A stretch of 64,000 nucleotides of DNA from Scalesia atractyloides (lineage: Eukaryota; Streptophyta; Magnoliopsida; Asterales; Asteraceae). The stretch spans positions 90,704,240 through 90,768,239 of the forward strand of contig CAMTDV010000023.1 in the NCBI GenBank assembly GCA_947069175.1, in the 5' to 3' direction. A program made the translations under genes and the position numbers. The notes beneath the pieces are model-generated. The model was given only the letters and a program-made list of their open reading frames with translations. It had not been told where the DNA came from and made no database searches. Below, piece by piece: positions 44,963 to 57,426 of this stretch (position 1 is the stretch's first letter; each line of letters starts with the position of its first letter).

Positions 44963-47900
44963 TGACCTTTTCGAACTCTATGCAAAGGGCTTCATCAGTT
45001 GACCCAAAGATGATATCATCTATGTAGATCTACACCAGCATCACATCATCTCCGATCCGTTTTGTGAAAAGAGTCATATCAATTTTCCCTCTTGAGTATC
45101 AACATTCCAGAAGATATGTTGACAAAGTCTCGTACCATGCTCGAGGAGCTTGGTGAAGACCATAGAGAGCTTTGTCAAGCTTGTAGTATTTCGTGGGGAA
45201 GTGAGGATCTTAAAAACTTAGAGGTTGACAGACATAGACTTCTTCTTTCACTTTCCCATACAGAAAAGCACTCTTTACATCCATTTGAAACACCTTAAAG
45301 TTTTTGAACGAAGCATAGGCTAAGAAGATTCTGATAGCTTCTAAGCGTGCAACTGGTGCAAAAACTTCCTCATAGTCAATCCCTTCCTCCTGTCAAAAAC
45401 CTTGAATCACAAATCTTGCCTTATTTTCGATACTACACCACGGTCGTCCATCTTGTTTCGAAACACCCACTTGGTACCAATTGGATACTTTCCATCTGGT
45501 AAATCAACGAGTTCCCAGACTTTAAGTTTCCGAAATTGGGCTAATTCTTCTTGCATTGCTTGTACCCAGCTGGAGTCTTGAATTGCTTCTTCGATATCTC
45601 TTGGGACAGAGTGCGAGAGAAAAGCTGCATACAGTCCTGTGTTGATGGTATGTGTTTGTCCGCGTGTTCGACCTCCATCTACAACAGAACCGATGACATT
45701 TTCAATTGGATGGTTTCGATTGGGCTTGTACCCTGCGTTGGTGTGAGTTTCCACTTGTTTAGGCAGATTGGTGAAGTGTTCATCGACGTAGATAATTGGA
45801 GTTTCGCCTTCTTTAAAAGGTTCATCCACAGCCTGCTGTGAAGAAGAATCATCATGTGCGGATGCATTCTCAGCAGATGTGTCACCATTTGCTTCGATAA
45901 CAGGAGGAGTAGGAGAGGCAGAGGCAGGGGTGAAACGGGTTGTAAAAGGAGTGAAACCAATGTCTGAAGGATCAAATAATGGCTCCAATGGAGTGAATTC
46001 TGCAGGCTCGGACTTAGTGACGGGTTCAGCAATGTCGAAAGTGTTGAATACGATGTCTAAGTCATAGAACCAATTTGGAGCGCTTCCAGTGTTAGTGGAG
46101 TTTCCTTCTTGAAAATCGACGTAGTACGATTCAATCACCATCTTGGTCTGTTTGTTGTAGACTCGATATGCCTTTAGAGAAGATGAATAGCCCATGAAGT
46201 AGCACACGTCACCGATTGCTTCAAACTTGATGAGATTGTCTTCAGTGTTGAGAAGTGTGCATGAACATCCTAACGGTCTGAAGAAATCTATTAGAGGCTT
46301 TCTTTTGAAAAGAAGTTCATAAGATGTCTTTCCGTGAGATTTGACAATGAGAACACGATTCAAAACATAGCATGTTGTGTTGACCGCTTCGGCCCAGAAG
46401 ATTATTGGAAGCTTAGAGTCGCCAAGCATAGTTCTTGCAGCTTCGATGAGAGTTCTGTTTTTGCGTTCCGCTACCCCATTTTGCTAAGGAGTTCTGGAAG
46501 CACTGTATTGGAGGCGAATTCCCTTTTCTTCACAGAAGGTGACAAACATGTGATTTTTAAATTCAGTTCCGTTGTCACTTCTGATGGATTTGACCTTCAG
46601 CTTGATCACGTTTTCAATAATGGGAATGAAGCTTTTCAAAATGGATGTAGTTTCGCTTTTGGCTTCAAGAAAGAATACCCATGAAAACCGTGAGAAATCA
46701 TATGTAATCACCTAACAATAAGATCTTTTAGCTAAACTTTAACACTAATGGGGCCGAAAAGATCCATGTGAAGTAATTGCAGTGGGGTAGATATCGTATT
46801 CACTGCTTTGGACTTATGAGGCTTTTTATGTTGTTTTCCTTGGGCACATGCGAGCACTTTTCTGAAAAATGAAAATCTTTCATAGGTAAACCTCTTACTA
46901 GATTTAATTTAGAAAGTTTATTTATGTTCTTAAAATTCACATGCCCCAAACGCCTGTGCCACAGCAGTGATTCCGATTCAGATGCTTTTGAAATGAGACA
47001 TGTCATTTGCTCGTTTGATTTGGCATTTTTCATATTCAGCACGTAGGTATTATTTTGGCGGGAAGCTCTAAGCATGATTTCTTCAGGGACGGAGTATTCG
47101 GTTTGAGGAATAAGCACTCCATGTCATTGAACAGCACCACAATTCCTTTGTCGCAAACTTGTGAAACACTCATGAGATTGTAACACAATTCTGGAACATA
47201 GTTCACATTCTCTAAAGTAAGTGCTTCTGACACGACGTCACCCATTCCTATGACCTTTCCTCCTTTTTCGTCTCCGGCAAAGGACACAAAATCACCATCG
47301 ATAACTCGAAAGTTTGTAAGCAGATCCTTTAACCCAGTCATATGCCTGGAGCAGCCGTTGCCAACATGCCAGACATATTCCATGAGCATCCGAAGCCATT
47401 TCTGAATCTTATTCTGTTATACAACAACAACAAAATAAAATATGTACAGATTAGCTAGATTTTGGAACCCAAACTTGCTTTACATTAGATATGTCATGAT
47501 TTTGAGCGATAGAATTTTCTTTTCTTTTCCAAAAACAAGTTGAGTCAACAATGCATTTTACTGATTTCTTTAGATTGTCAAATTGGTCAGTAAAACTTTT
47601 AACGAATCTTGACTAGGTTTAGAAAATTTCTTGCTTTTGCAATGTTTCGCAGTATGTCCTAAATGACCACAGCGAAAGCATTGTTTGCAGTTCGATCTTT
47701 TATTCCTAGGTGCTGAGTGTGAAGATGATGTATGTGATGAGATTCGGAGCTGCTTGAGGAGTCTGATGATGTAACATGGCTTGAATCTTTGACTTTCTTC
47801 TTGTCAGGATGATGTTTATCTTCAACTTCGTCTTCACTGTTCTCACTGTTTGATGACGTGGTTGTTGAAACTTGACTTTCATTTGATATTTCTCCATCGC

Positions 47901-50525
47901 TCTCAGAAGTTGTTGTGCTCGAATCATCTCTGCTACTTTCTTCAGTAAAGTCTTTATCAGTCTCTGAAGTACCTGCAACTGATGGAACAAACTCGGGAAT
48001 TTCCTCCGTGAGGAACTTTCCAAATCTGTTTTTCTTTAATTCTGGCACAAATACAGGAGATTCAAGCATAACATTTTCATCATTAAGAACGAAGTTTAAG
48101 TCATGACCCTCAACCTTAGCATGCCCTTGGTTGTGAGTCTTAAGTGTAGGCACACGGCCATTACAGTCATCACGAATATTCAATTTTGGCTTAAAGCCGT
48201 TACAGTCATCCATCCTAGATAAACTATTACAGCTATCTTGAATAGAAATTTTGTTCATCTTATCGCAATTCCAGGCGAACCAGTTAACTGTTGAATAATT
48301 GTCGCATGAATACCCTATTCCTATTTTCAACCCTCCAAAATCATCTTCCCCATCGCACACATCTTCCTTACTCTCGCACAGATCTGCATTGCTTTCAGAA
48401 AAGTTAGTGTTGTTTTCGGTTTTATAAAAATACTTTGATCTAAAAGATCATTTTTATCAATTAAGTCATTTTTAGGATGAGGAGATGGCATAGAGACATA
48501 ATTTTTGCTGTGCAGATGAGGAAATAATTTCTTTCATTTCCGAATTTATCCTTATATCCAATTCCATCCTTTATGAATGTCGGTCGTTGGTAGTTTACAA
48601 TATCAACCAGTGCTTTTTGACTCAATTTCCATTTATCAATAATGATTTGCAACTTATTATTTTCGTTTTGAGATTTTTCTAGTTTTTTGGTCAAATCATT
48701 TATGATAAAATCTTTTCTGAAGATAAATTCTTTTAAAGTCTGCATTACAGCTATGGTTGAGTTTAACTTTCGCTGATATGCAGCTTCATTTTCTTTTAGT
48801 TCTTGATTTATTTTCAAAACTTTTTCTCTTTCTTTGATTATGTCACAGTTGAGTGATTTGTAGTGTGCCATGATGTTCAAACATGGTTTTGAGCACAGCT
48901 TTGCTTTAAATTCATAAGGAATGCTGTTTACCAAATCCTTATCCCGGCTTCTGACTTCATGGCGGTGGTAGAAGTTCCAACCTCCTCATTCTTGCTGGTA
49001 CTGATGACTTCTTGAACTGCAGTCTTTGACTCATTCATTTCAGCTTTCTGTTGTCTCTTCTCTGAGGCGGAGTGATGAAGCTTTTCAAACCAGTGTCATC
49101 TTTTGGAATCTTGGAGGTTTGCTTTTCAACACCATTTGAAACAGACGTGGTAGAGACAGTGGAGATGTTTGCCATGAGGGCTTTGTTTACTTCTCCTTTC
49201 GCCTCAGCTATCTCCTCCGACCAATCATAATCTTCCACCACTAAAGCCTTATGATTATTGTCACCAGCATTATCATTCCCTTCAATAGCAATCGGCCTCC
49301 TTGTCTGGTTGATTTCAGCATTCTCGTTCTTCAGCAATGGACACTCTCTTTTGAAGTGGCCCAAGTTTTTGCAGTTATAACATCTAAGCTTGGTCTTGTC
49401 AAATTCATCTTTTCCAAGGCCGACCTTTTTCCCGTTTTATCTTGGAATTTCTTCAGCCGTAGAGTGATCACTGCCATCTGCCACTTCAGATCCATCTCCT
49501 CCATGTCGTCAGGATCTACTTGATACATGTCCTCAACTGTGAGGAAATCTCTCTTCAACTCTCCCGACATGAGTGCCTCATGGCTGCTTAAGAAAGTATT
49601 AAAAAGAGCGACATGTTCTATGGATATTTTAAGTGCTTGAGCATAACTGGCCACGGTAGTCTTCTCGGAGGATGACGAGGCCTTCATAGAGCTTGCGGAA
49701 GCATTCGGATAAGATTCGACAGCACTTTGAGAACTTAATCCACATGAGGTGACGGGAGCAAGAAATGCCATATTCTTGGGGACCGAGGTTGCAGCAGCTT
49801 GCTAAGACATCTTCTGAGAATACCCAGTTTGGTTCATCTCTCTCTTGACTATGTCCATTTCAAAAGCTTTGAAAGTGTTAATCAATTTTGAGAATGTGAC
49901 CGGAGTTGTGCTGGTTAGGAAAGTTCTCTTAATCATCATGCATTGAAAGCTCCATTCTTTGGGAAGATAATCTAGCGGCTTCTTGATTGATGCATAATTT
50001 GCAACAGGGTTTCCCACTTTCTTCATCTTGGTCAGCACCCCCAGAAATCGACTTATGTGGTCAGACAAGCTTTCGCCACGAATACTTCCAAACATATCAT
50101 ACTCTTTCTGCACCATGTCATGTTTGTTGTCCATGAGCTCTTCATTACCTTCATAATGATCTATTAGAGCCAACCACAGTTCATGTGCGGAGGTGTATTC
50201 TTCAAACAGGTTGTTATCATCCTTCGACAGAGCCATAGTAAGAGCAGCGTTAGCCCTCCGGTCACGTTGAATGAGTGTCCTATCTTCATCTGTGAACGTT
50301 GAAGGATCTTTATTGATAGTACGGATGTCGTCATGTATTATCATAATAACATGTGGGCCCACAGTGACTGACATCCATTGAGTATAATCGGTATACTCAA
50401 AGAAAGCCTTGATCCTGTTTTTCCAACTCTTGAAATCTTCCGACCCTTTCAACTTTGGTGGTCTTGTAGCGGTTCCAGTTTCTAGTTCGGCTTAAGCAAT
50501 CGGATTGAGTTGATTGAGAGACATA
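44963..50525 (-). pseudogene. Ty1/copia gag-pol, minus strand, 3'-truncated
   Basis: Gag begins near 50523 (MSLNQLNPIA, then a TAA), with GSEDFKSWKNRIKAFFEYTD and a UBN2-type domain to 49802, and a knuckle CYNCKNLGHFKREC near 49370. A coiled-coil region rich in Lys/Glu/Asn follows (48934-48461), then an acidic Ser-rich region (48360-47700) and a second knuckle CFRCGHLGHTAKHC (about 47670). The protease reads WHVGNGCSRHMTG where Asp-Ser-Gly is expected. Gag-pre-integrase is LWHRRLGHVNFKN. Integrase has MDLFGP, IRSDNGTEF and NGVAERKN, with a stop just before the last. RT has FQMDVKSAFLYGKV, ALYGLHQAPRAWYE and IYIDDIIFGST, then ends at 44963. RNase H and the 3' LTR are absent. Several frameshifts and stops. 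Confidence 0.9.
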
Positions 50526-51096
50526 ATGGATGATTGGTGATTAAATACGCTAGGAATTGTTGAGTCAGAAGACAATTTTGCCGCAAAGAGAAAAAATACG
50601 CCACAAATGAGATAACTACGCCGAACCAGGATCAAATTCGCTGCACTTAGATTAAACGCTGATGGGAGCGCCGACTTTGTCCTGCAAAAAGCTAAATCCG
50701 CTGGATATTTGAAAACAAGCAAAGGTTTAGTTAATTTCGCTGAACACCATGATAAAATCGCTATCTTGTCCTGGGGAGCGGTGACTTTGTCCTTCAATTA
50801 TATCTACGCTAGCTTTAAAAATAATTACGCCCAGAAGGGTTTTAGTACGAACAAAAACCCTCTAAACACCCAAAAATGACTCAAAATTCATGTTTCTTTG
50901 CAGCTAAATGACCAAAATGTTTACCAAACTACTGATTAACAACCACCCAAAGATTAAACGCACCAGATCAAGCCATTTTAAGCCCAAAAATTTGAAAAAA
51001 CCATAAAACTTTGAAAGCTTTTGTAAAACCTTCAAAACTTGAAAAATCTTAACAAAAACTCAAACAATCAAGAGCACAAAGGCTCTGATACCAAAT
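50526..51096 (-). other. 5' leader of the minus-strand copia element, with primer-binding site
   Basis: The tRNA-Met primer site (TGGTATCAGAGC on the minus strand, 51082-51093) is three to four bases from the LTR. The first ~280 bp of leader are shared with the non-autonomous units. From about 50840 to 50530 a short ACGC(T/C) or TCGCT word recurs about every 30 bp. Confidence 0.8.
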
Positions 51097-51551
51097 TGTG
51101 AGTCCCAAAACAGATTCGGATCACGGTGGTTGATTGTTATCATCCAAACAACTATGGATTAGTTGTTTGAATGTGCAAGTATTAAGAAAAACCAAGCAAA
51201 GAAGATGAAGAATCTTGAATGGATCAAACAACTAGTGTTGTATATGAAATCCCAATAACATGTAATCAATAACAGCACCTGGATATTCGGATGTAAGCAC
51301 AATAGCAAAAATCACAACACAAGAGAATCACCAAAATCTGTCCAAGAAACTTGCACAAAACATTCATTGAGTACCATATTTATACAACCTGACTACCCAG
51401 CGTATTTATTAAATACGCTAGGTTATGAATTACGCCGCTAAAAGATAACTTTCATACAGTTGCACTTTTGACCCTTTAAGTTTATCTAACTATTACAAAC
51501 CAGCTCAAACTATGGATAAACAAGTACCATCGGTCTCAAAATGTTCTAACA
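51097..51551 (-). repeat. LTR 1 of the tandem array (5' LTR of the gag-pol element)
   Basis: 455 bp; TG start at 51551 and CA end at 51097 on the minus strand. TATA box at about 51378-51387. The upstream hairpin (51396-51422) has one stem substitution (GCTAGG versus GCTGGG). Confidence 0.92.
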
Positions 51552-52275
51552 ATATCCCCCCTAGACCATTGCGTGCTTGAGTTTCTTCAATATTGCTTCG
51601 GAGCTTCAGGGTCTGCGGCTGATTCTTCTGTTTGTTGGATGGTTGCTACATCAGTTGGATGTTTGACAAAAGCTTCATTATTTGTTGGATGGGCCTCCAT
51701 TGTGACTTCATATGTGGATGAAGTCGGAGGTGGTTGAATGATCTAGACATCTGAATCTGGAGATGGATCTTTGGTCGATGGTGAGGATGATTCTTGCTCA
51801 GCTGATTTCTTCTTTCTAGACTCTTCTTTTTCCTTTTTAGCTTCCATTCTGAGTAAGATTTCCATTACTTCAATCTTTCGAGCTCTCGCTCGCTCGACTG
51901 CCCTCTGAAAGGGCATTCCTTCCTCAAGATATTCATTGTTAATTATGCTAGCTTTAAAGATAATTACGCTACCTTCAAATATATCTACGCTAGCTTTAAA
52001 AATAATTACGCCTAGAAGGGTTTTAGTACGAACAAAAACCCTCTAATCACCCAAAAACGACTCAAAATTCATGTTTCTTTGCAACTACATGACTAAAATG
52101 TTTTCCAAATTACCGATTAACAACAACCCAAAGATTAAACGCACCAGATCAAGCCATTTTAAGCCCAAAAATTTGAAAAACCATAAAACTTTGAAAACTT
52201 TGTAAAACCTTCAAAACTTGAAAAATCTTAACAAAAACTCAAACAATCAAGAGCATAAAGGCTCTGATACCAAAT

Positions 52276-52728
52276 TGTGAGTCCCAAAACAGATTCGGAT
52301 CACAGTGGTTGATTGTTATCACCCAAACAACTATGGATTAGTTGTTTGAATGTGCAAGTATTAAGAAAAACCAAGCAAAGAAGATAAAGAATCTTGAATG
52401 GATCAAACAACTAGTGTTGTATATGAAATCCCAATAACATATAATCAATAACAGCACCTGGATATTCGGATGTAAGCACATTAGCAAAATCATAACACAA
52501 GATAATCAACAAAATCTGTCCAAGAAACTTGGACAAAACATTCATTGAGTACCATATTTATACAACCTGACTACCCAGCGTATTTGTTAAATCGCTGGGT
52601 TATGAATTACGCCGCTAAAAGATAACTTTCATACAATTGCACTTTTGACCCTTTTAGTTTATCTAACTATTACAAACCAGCTCAAACTATGGATAAACAA
52701 GTACCAACGGTCTCAAAATGTTCTAACA
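52276..52728 (-). repeat. LTR 2 of the tandem array
   Basis: 453 bp, same ends. The hairpin stem has lost a base on one side (AAATCGCTGGG). Confidence 0.92.
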
Positions 52729-53453
52729 ATATCCCCCTAGACCGTTGCGTGCTTGAGTTTCTTCAATCTTGCTTCGGAGCTTCAGGGTCTACGGCTGATT
52801 CTTCTGTTTGTTGGATGGTTGCTGCATCTGTTGGATGTTTGACAAAAGCTTCACTATTGTTGGATAGGCCTCCATTGTGTACTTCATATGTGGATGAAGT
52901 CGGAGGTGGTTGAATGATCTAGACATCTGAATCTGGAGATGGATCTCTGGTCGGTGGAGAGGATGATTCTGCTCAGTTGTTTTCTTCTTTCTGGACTCTT
53001 CTTTTTCCTTTTTAGCTTCCATTCTGAGTAAGATTTCCATTACTTCAATCTTTCGACCTCTCGCGCGCTCGACTGCCCTCTGAAAGAGCATTCCTTCCTC
53101 AAGATATTCTTTGTTAATTACGCTAGCTTTAAAGATAATTACTGCTATCTTCAAATATATCTACGCTAGCTTTAAAAATAATTACGCCTAGAAGGGTTTT
53201 AGTACGAACAAAAACCCTCTAATCACCCAAAAAACGACTCAAAATTCATGTTTCTTTGCAGCTAAATGACCAAAATGTTTACCAAACTACTGATTAACAA
53301 CAACCCAAAGATTAAACACACCAGATCAAGCCATTTTAAGCCCAAAAATTTGAAAAAACCATAAAACTTTGAAAACTTTGTAAAACCTTCAAAACTTGAA
53401 AAATCTTAACAAAAACTCAAACAATCAAGAGCACAAAGGCTCTGATACCAAAT

Positions 53454-53905
53454 TGTGAGTCCCAAAACAGATTCGGATCACAGTGGTTGATTGTTATCAC
53501 CCAAACAATATGGATTAGTTGTTTGAATGTGCAAGTATTAAGAAAAACCAAGCAAAGAAGATAAAGAATCTTGAATGGATCAAACAACTAGTGTTGTATA
53601 TGAAATCCCAATAACATATAATCAATAACAGCACCTGGATATTCGGATGTAAGCACATTAGCAAAAATCACAACACAAGAGAATCAACAAAATCTGTCCA
53701 AGAAACTTGGACAAAACATTCATGAGTACCATATTTATACAACCTGACTACCCAGCGTATTTATTAAATACGCTGGGTTTGAATTACGCCGCTAAAAGAT
53801 AACTTTCATACAATTGCACTTTTGACCCTTTTAGTTTATCTAACTATTACAAACCAGCTCAAACTATGGATAAACAAGTACCAACGGTCTCAAAATGTTC
53901 TAACA
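53454..53905 (-). repeat. LTR 3 of the tandem array
   Basis: 452 bp, with intact hairpin and TATA box. Confidence 0.92.
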
Positions 53906-54630
53906 ATATCCCCCCTAGACCGTTGCGTGCTTGAGTTTCTTCAATTCTTGCTTCGGAGCTTCAGGGTCTACGGCTGATTCTTCTGTTTGTTGGATGGTTG
54001 CTGCATCTGTTGGATGTTTGACAAAAGCTTCACTATTGGTTGGATAGGCCCCATTGTGACTTCATATGTGGATGAAGTCGGAGGTGGTTGAATGATCTAG
54101 ACATCTGAATCTGGAGATGGATCTTTGGTCGGTGGAGAGGATGATTCTTGCTCAGTTGCTTTCTTCTTTCTGGACTCTTCTTTTTCCTTTTTAGCTTCCA
54201 TTCTGAGTAAGATTTCCATTACTTCAATCTTTCGAGCTCTCGCGCGCTCGACTGCCCTCTGAAAGAGCATTCCTTCCTCAAGATATTCTTTGTTAATTAC
54301 GCTAGCTTTAAAGATAATTATGCTATCTTCAAATATATCTACGCTAGCTTTAAAAATAATTACGCCTAGAAGGGTTTTAGTACGAACAAAAACCCTCTAA
54401 TCACCCAAAAACGACTCAAAATTCATGTTTCTTTGCAGCTAAATGACCAAAATGTTTACCAAACTACTAATTAACAACAACCCAAAGATTAAACACACCA
54501 GATCAAGCCATTTAAGCCCAAAAATTTGAAAAAAACCATAAAACTTTGAAAACTTTGTAAAACCTTCAAAACTTGAAAAATCTTAACAAAAACTCAAACA
54601 ATCAAGAGCACAAAGGCTCTGATACCAAAT

Positions 54631-55084
54631 TGTGAGTCCCAAAACAGATTCGGATCACAGTGGTTAATTGTTATCACCCAAACAACTATGGATTAGTTGT
54701 TTGAATGTGCAAGTATTAAGAAAAAACCAAGCAAAGAAGATAAAGAATCTTGAATGGATCAAACAACTAGTGTTGTATATGAAATCCCAATAACATATAA
54801 TCAATAACAGCCCTGGATATTCGGATGTAAGCACATTAGCAAAAATCACAACACAAGAGAATCAACAAAATCTGTCCAAGAAACTTGGACAAAACATTCA
54901 TTGAATACCATATTTATACAACCTACTACCCAGCGTATTTATTAAATACGCTGGGTTATGAATTACGCCGCTAAAAGATTACTTTCATACAATTGCACTT
55001 TTGACCCTTTTAGTTTATCTAACTATTACAAACCAGCTCAAACTATGGATAAACAAGTACCAACGGTCTCAAAATGTTCTAACA
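54631..55084 (-). repeat. LTR 4 of the tandem array
   Basis: 454 bp, with intact hairpin. It is followed by a slightly altered polypurine tract (ATGTCCCCCCTAG on the plus strand). Confidence 0.92.
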
Positions 55085-55812
55085 ATATGTCCCCCCTAGA
55101 CCGTTGCGTGCTTGAGTTTCTTCAATCTTGCTTCGGAGCTTCAGGGTCTACGGCTGATTCTTCTGTTTGTTGGATGGTTGCTGCATCTGTTGGATGTTTG
55201 ACAAAAGCTTCACTATTGGTTGGATAGGCCTCCATTGTGACTTCATATGTGGATGAAGTCGGAGGTGGTTGAATGATCTAGACATCTGAATCTGGAGATG
55301 GATCTTTGGTCGGTGGAGAGGATGATTCTTGCTCAGTTGCTTTCTTCTTTCTGGACTCTTCTTTTTCCTTTTTAGCTTCCATTCTGAGTAAGATTTCCAT
55401 TACTTCAATCTTTCGAGCTCTCGCGCGCTCGACTGCCTTCTGAAAGAGCATTCCTTCCTCAAGATATTCTTTGTTAATTACGCTAGCTTTAAAGATAATT
55501 ATGCTATCTTCAAATATATCTACGCTAGCTTTATAAATAATTACGCCTAGAAGGGTTTTAGTACGAACAAAAACCCTCTAATCACCCAAAAAACGACTCA
55601 AAATTCATGTTTCTTTGCAGCTAAATGACCAAAATGTTTACCAAACTACTAATTAACAACAACCCAAAGATTAAACACACCAGATCAAGCCATTTTAAGC
55701 CCAAAAATTTGAAAAAACCATAAAACTTTGAAAACTTTGTAAAACCTTCAAAACTTGAAAAATCTTAACAAAAACTCAAACAATCAAGAGCACAAAGGCT
55801 CTGATACCAAAT

Positions 55813-56251
55813 TGTGAGTCCCAAAACAGATTCGGATCACATTGGTTGATTGTTATCACCCAAACAACTATGGATTAGTTGTTTGAATGTGCAAGTATTA
55901 AGAAAAACCAAGCAAAGAAGATAAAGAATCTTGAATGGATCAAACAACTAGTGTTGTATATGAAATCCCAATAACATATAATCAATAACAGCACCTGGAT
56001 ATTCGGATGTAAGCACATTAGCAAAAATCACAACACAAGAGAATCAACAAAATCTGTCCAAGAAACTTGGACAAAACATTCATTGAGTACCATATTTATA
56101 CAACCTGACTAATATTAAGCTGGGTTATGAATTACGCCGCTAAAAGATAACTTTCATACAATTGCACTTTTGACCCTTTTAGTTATCTAACTATTACAAA
56201 CCAGCTCAAACTATGGATAAACAAGTACAACGGTCTCAAAATGTTCTAACA
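55813..56251 (-). repeat. LTR 5 of the tandem array, hairpin deleted
   Basis: 439 bp. A small deletion replaces most of the U3 hairpin (plus strand reads TGACTAATATTAAGCTGGGTT). TATA box retained. Confidence 0.92.
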
Positions 56252-56971
56252 ATATCCCCCCTAGACCGTTGCGTGCTTGAGTTTCTTCAATCTTGCTTCG
56301 GAGCTTAAGGGTCTACGGCTGATTCTTCTGTTTGTTGGATGGTTGCTGCATCTGTTGGATGTTTGACAAAAGCTTCACTATTGGTTGGATGGGCCTCCAT
56401 TGTGATTCATATGTGTATGAAGTCGGAGGTAATGATCTAGACATCTGAATCTGGAGATGGATCTTTGGTCGGTGGAGAGGATGATTCTTGCTCAGTTGCT
56501 TTCTTCTTTCTGGACTCTTCTTTTTCCTTTTTAGCTTCCATTCTGAGTAAGATTTCCATTACTTCAATCTTTCGAGCTCTCGCGGCGCTCGACTGCCCTC
56601 TGAAAGAGCATTCCTTCCTCAAGATATTCATTGTTAATTATGCTAGCTTTAAAGATAATTACGCTATCTTCAATTATATCTACGCTAGCTTTAAAAATAA
56701 TTACGCCTAGAAGGGTTTTAGTACGAACAAAAACCCTCTAATCACCAAAAAACGACTCAAAATTCATGTTTCTTTGCAGCTAAATGACCAAAATGTTTAC
56801 CAAACTACTGATTAACAACAACCCAAAGATTAAACGCACCAGATCAAGCCATTTTAAGCCCAAAAATTTGAAAAAACCATAAAACTTTGAAAACTTTTTA
56901 AAACCTTCAAAACTTGAAAAATCTTAACAAAAACTCAAACAATCAAGAGCACAAAGGCTCTGATACCAAAT

Positions 56972-57426
56972 TGTGAGTCTCCAAAACAGATTCGGATCAT
57001 AGTGGTTGATTGTTATCACCCAAACAACTATAGATTAGTTGTTTGAATGTGAAGTATTAAGAAAAACCAAGAAAGAAGATGAAGAATCTTGAGTGGATCA
57101 AACAACTAGTGTTGTATATGAAATCTCAATAACATGTAATCAATAACAGCACCTGGATATTCGGATGTAAGCACAAAAGCAAAAATCAAAACACAAGAGA
57201 ATCAACCAAAATCTGTCCAAGAAACTTGGACAAAACATTCATTGAGTAACATATTTATACAACCTGACTAGCCTGTGTATTTATTAAATACGCTGGGTTA
57301 TGAATTACGCCGCTAAAAGATAACTTTCATACAATTGCACCTTTTGACCCTTTTAGTTTATCTAACTATTACAAACCAGCTCAAACTATGGATAAACAAG
57401 TACCAACGGTCTCAAAATTTCTAACA
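56972..57426 (-). repeat. LTR 6 of the tandem array, outer end of the cluster
   Basis: 455 bp, with a few private changes (GAGTCTCC, GCCTGTGTATTT in the hairpin). Its outer end abuts MULE sequence at 57427. Confidence 0.92.

Larger units (their letters stand above)
51552..56971 (-). mobile_element. tandem array of five non-autonomous internal segments separated by LTRs
   Basis: Internal segments 51552-52275, 52729-53453, 53906-54630, 55085-55812 and 56252-56971 (720-728 bp) are near-identical and each joins LTR to LTR, giving a period of about 1178 bp. Each has primer site, 280-bp leader, ACGCTAGCTTTAAA motifs, a short charged ORF (RKIEVMEILLRMEAKKEKEE), an acidic Thr/Pro tail and a G-rich polypurine tract. 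None encodes enzymes, so they would depend on a related autonomous element. Small indels distinguish the copies. Confidence 0.9.
43461..57426. mobile_element. nested Ty1/copia cluster: inverted and tandem LTR units plus a truncated full element
   Basis: Eight LTR copies of one 455-bp family lie here: one truncated and one full in plus orientation (43461-43561, 44288-44742), and six in minus orientation (51097-57426). A minus-strand gag-pol, truncated at its 3' end, lies between. The left edge joins MULE DNA in mid-LTR. The right edge is a proper LTR end (TGTTAG on the minus strand at 57426). The insertion therefore entered the MULE at the right and was rearranged at the left. Confidence 0.88.
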
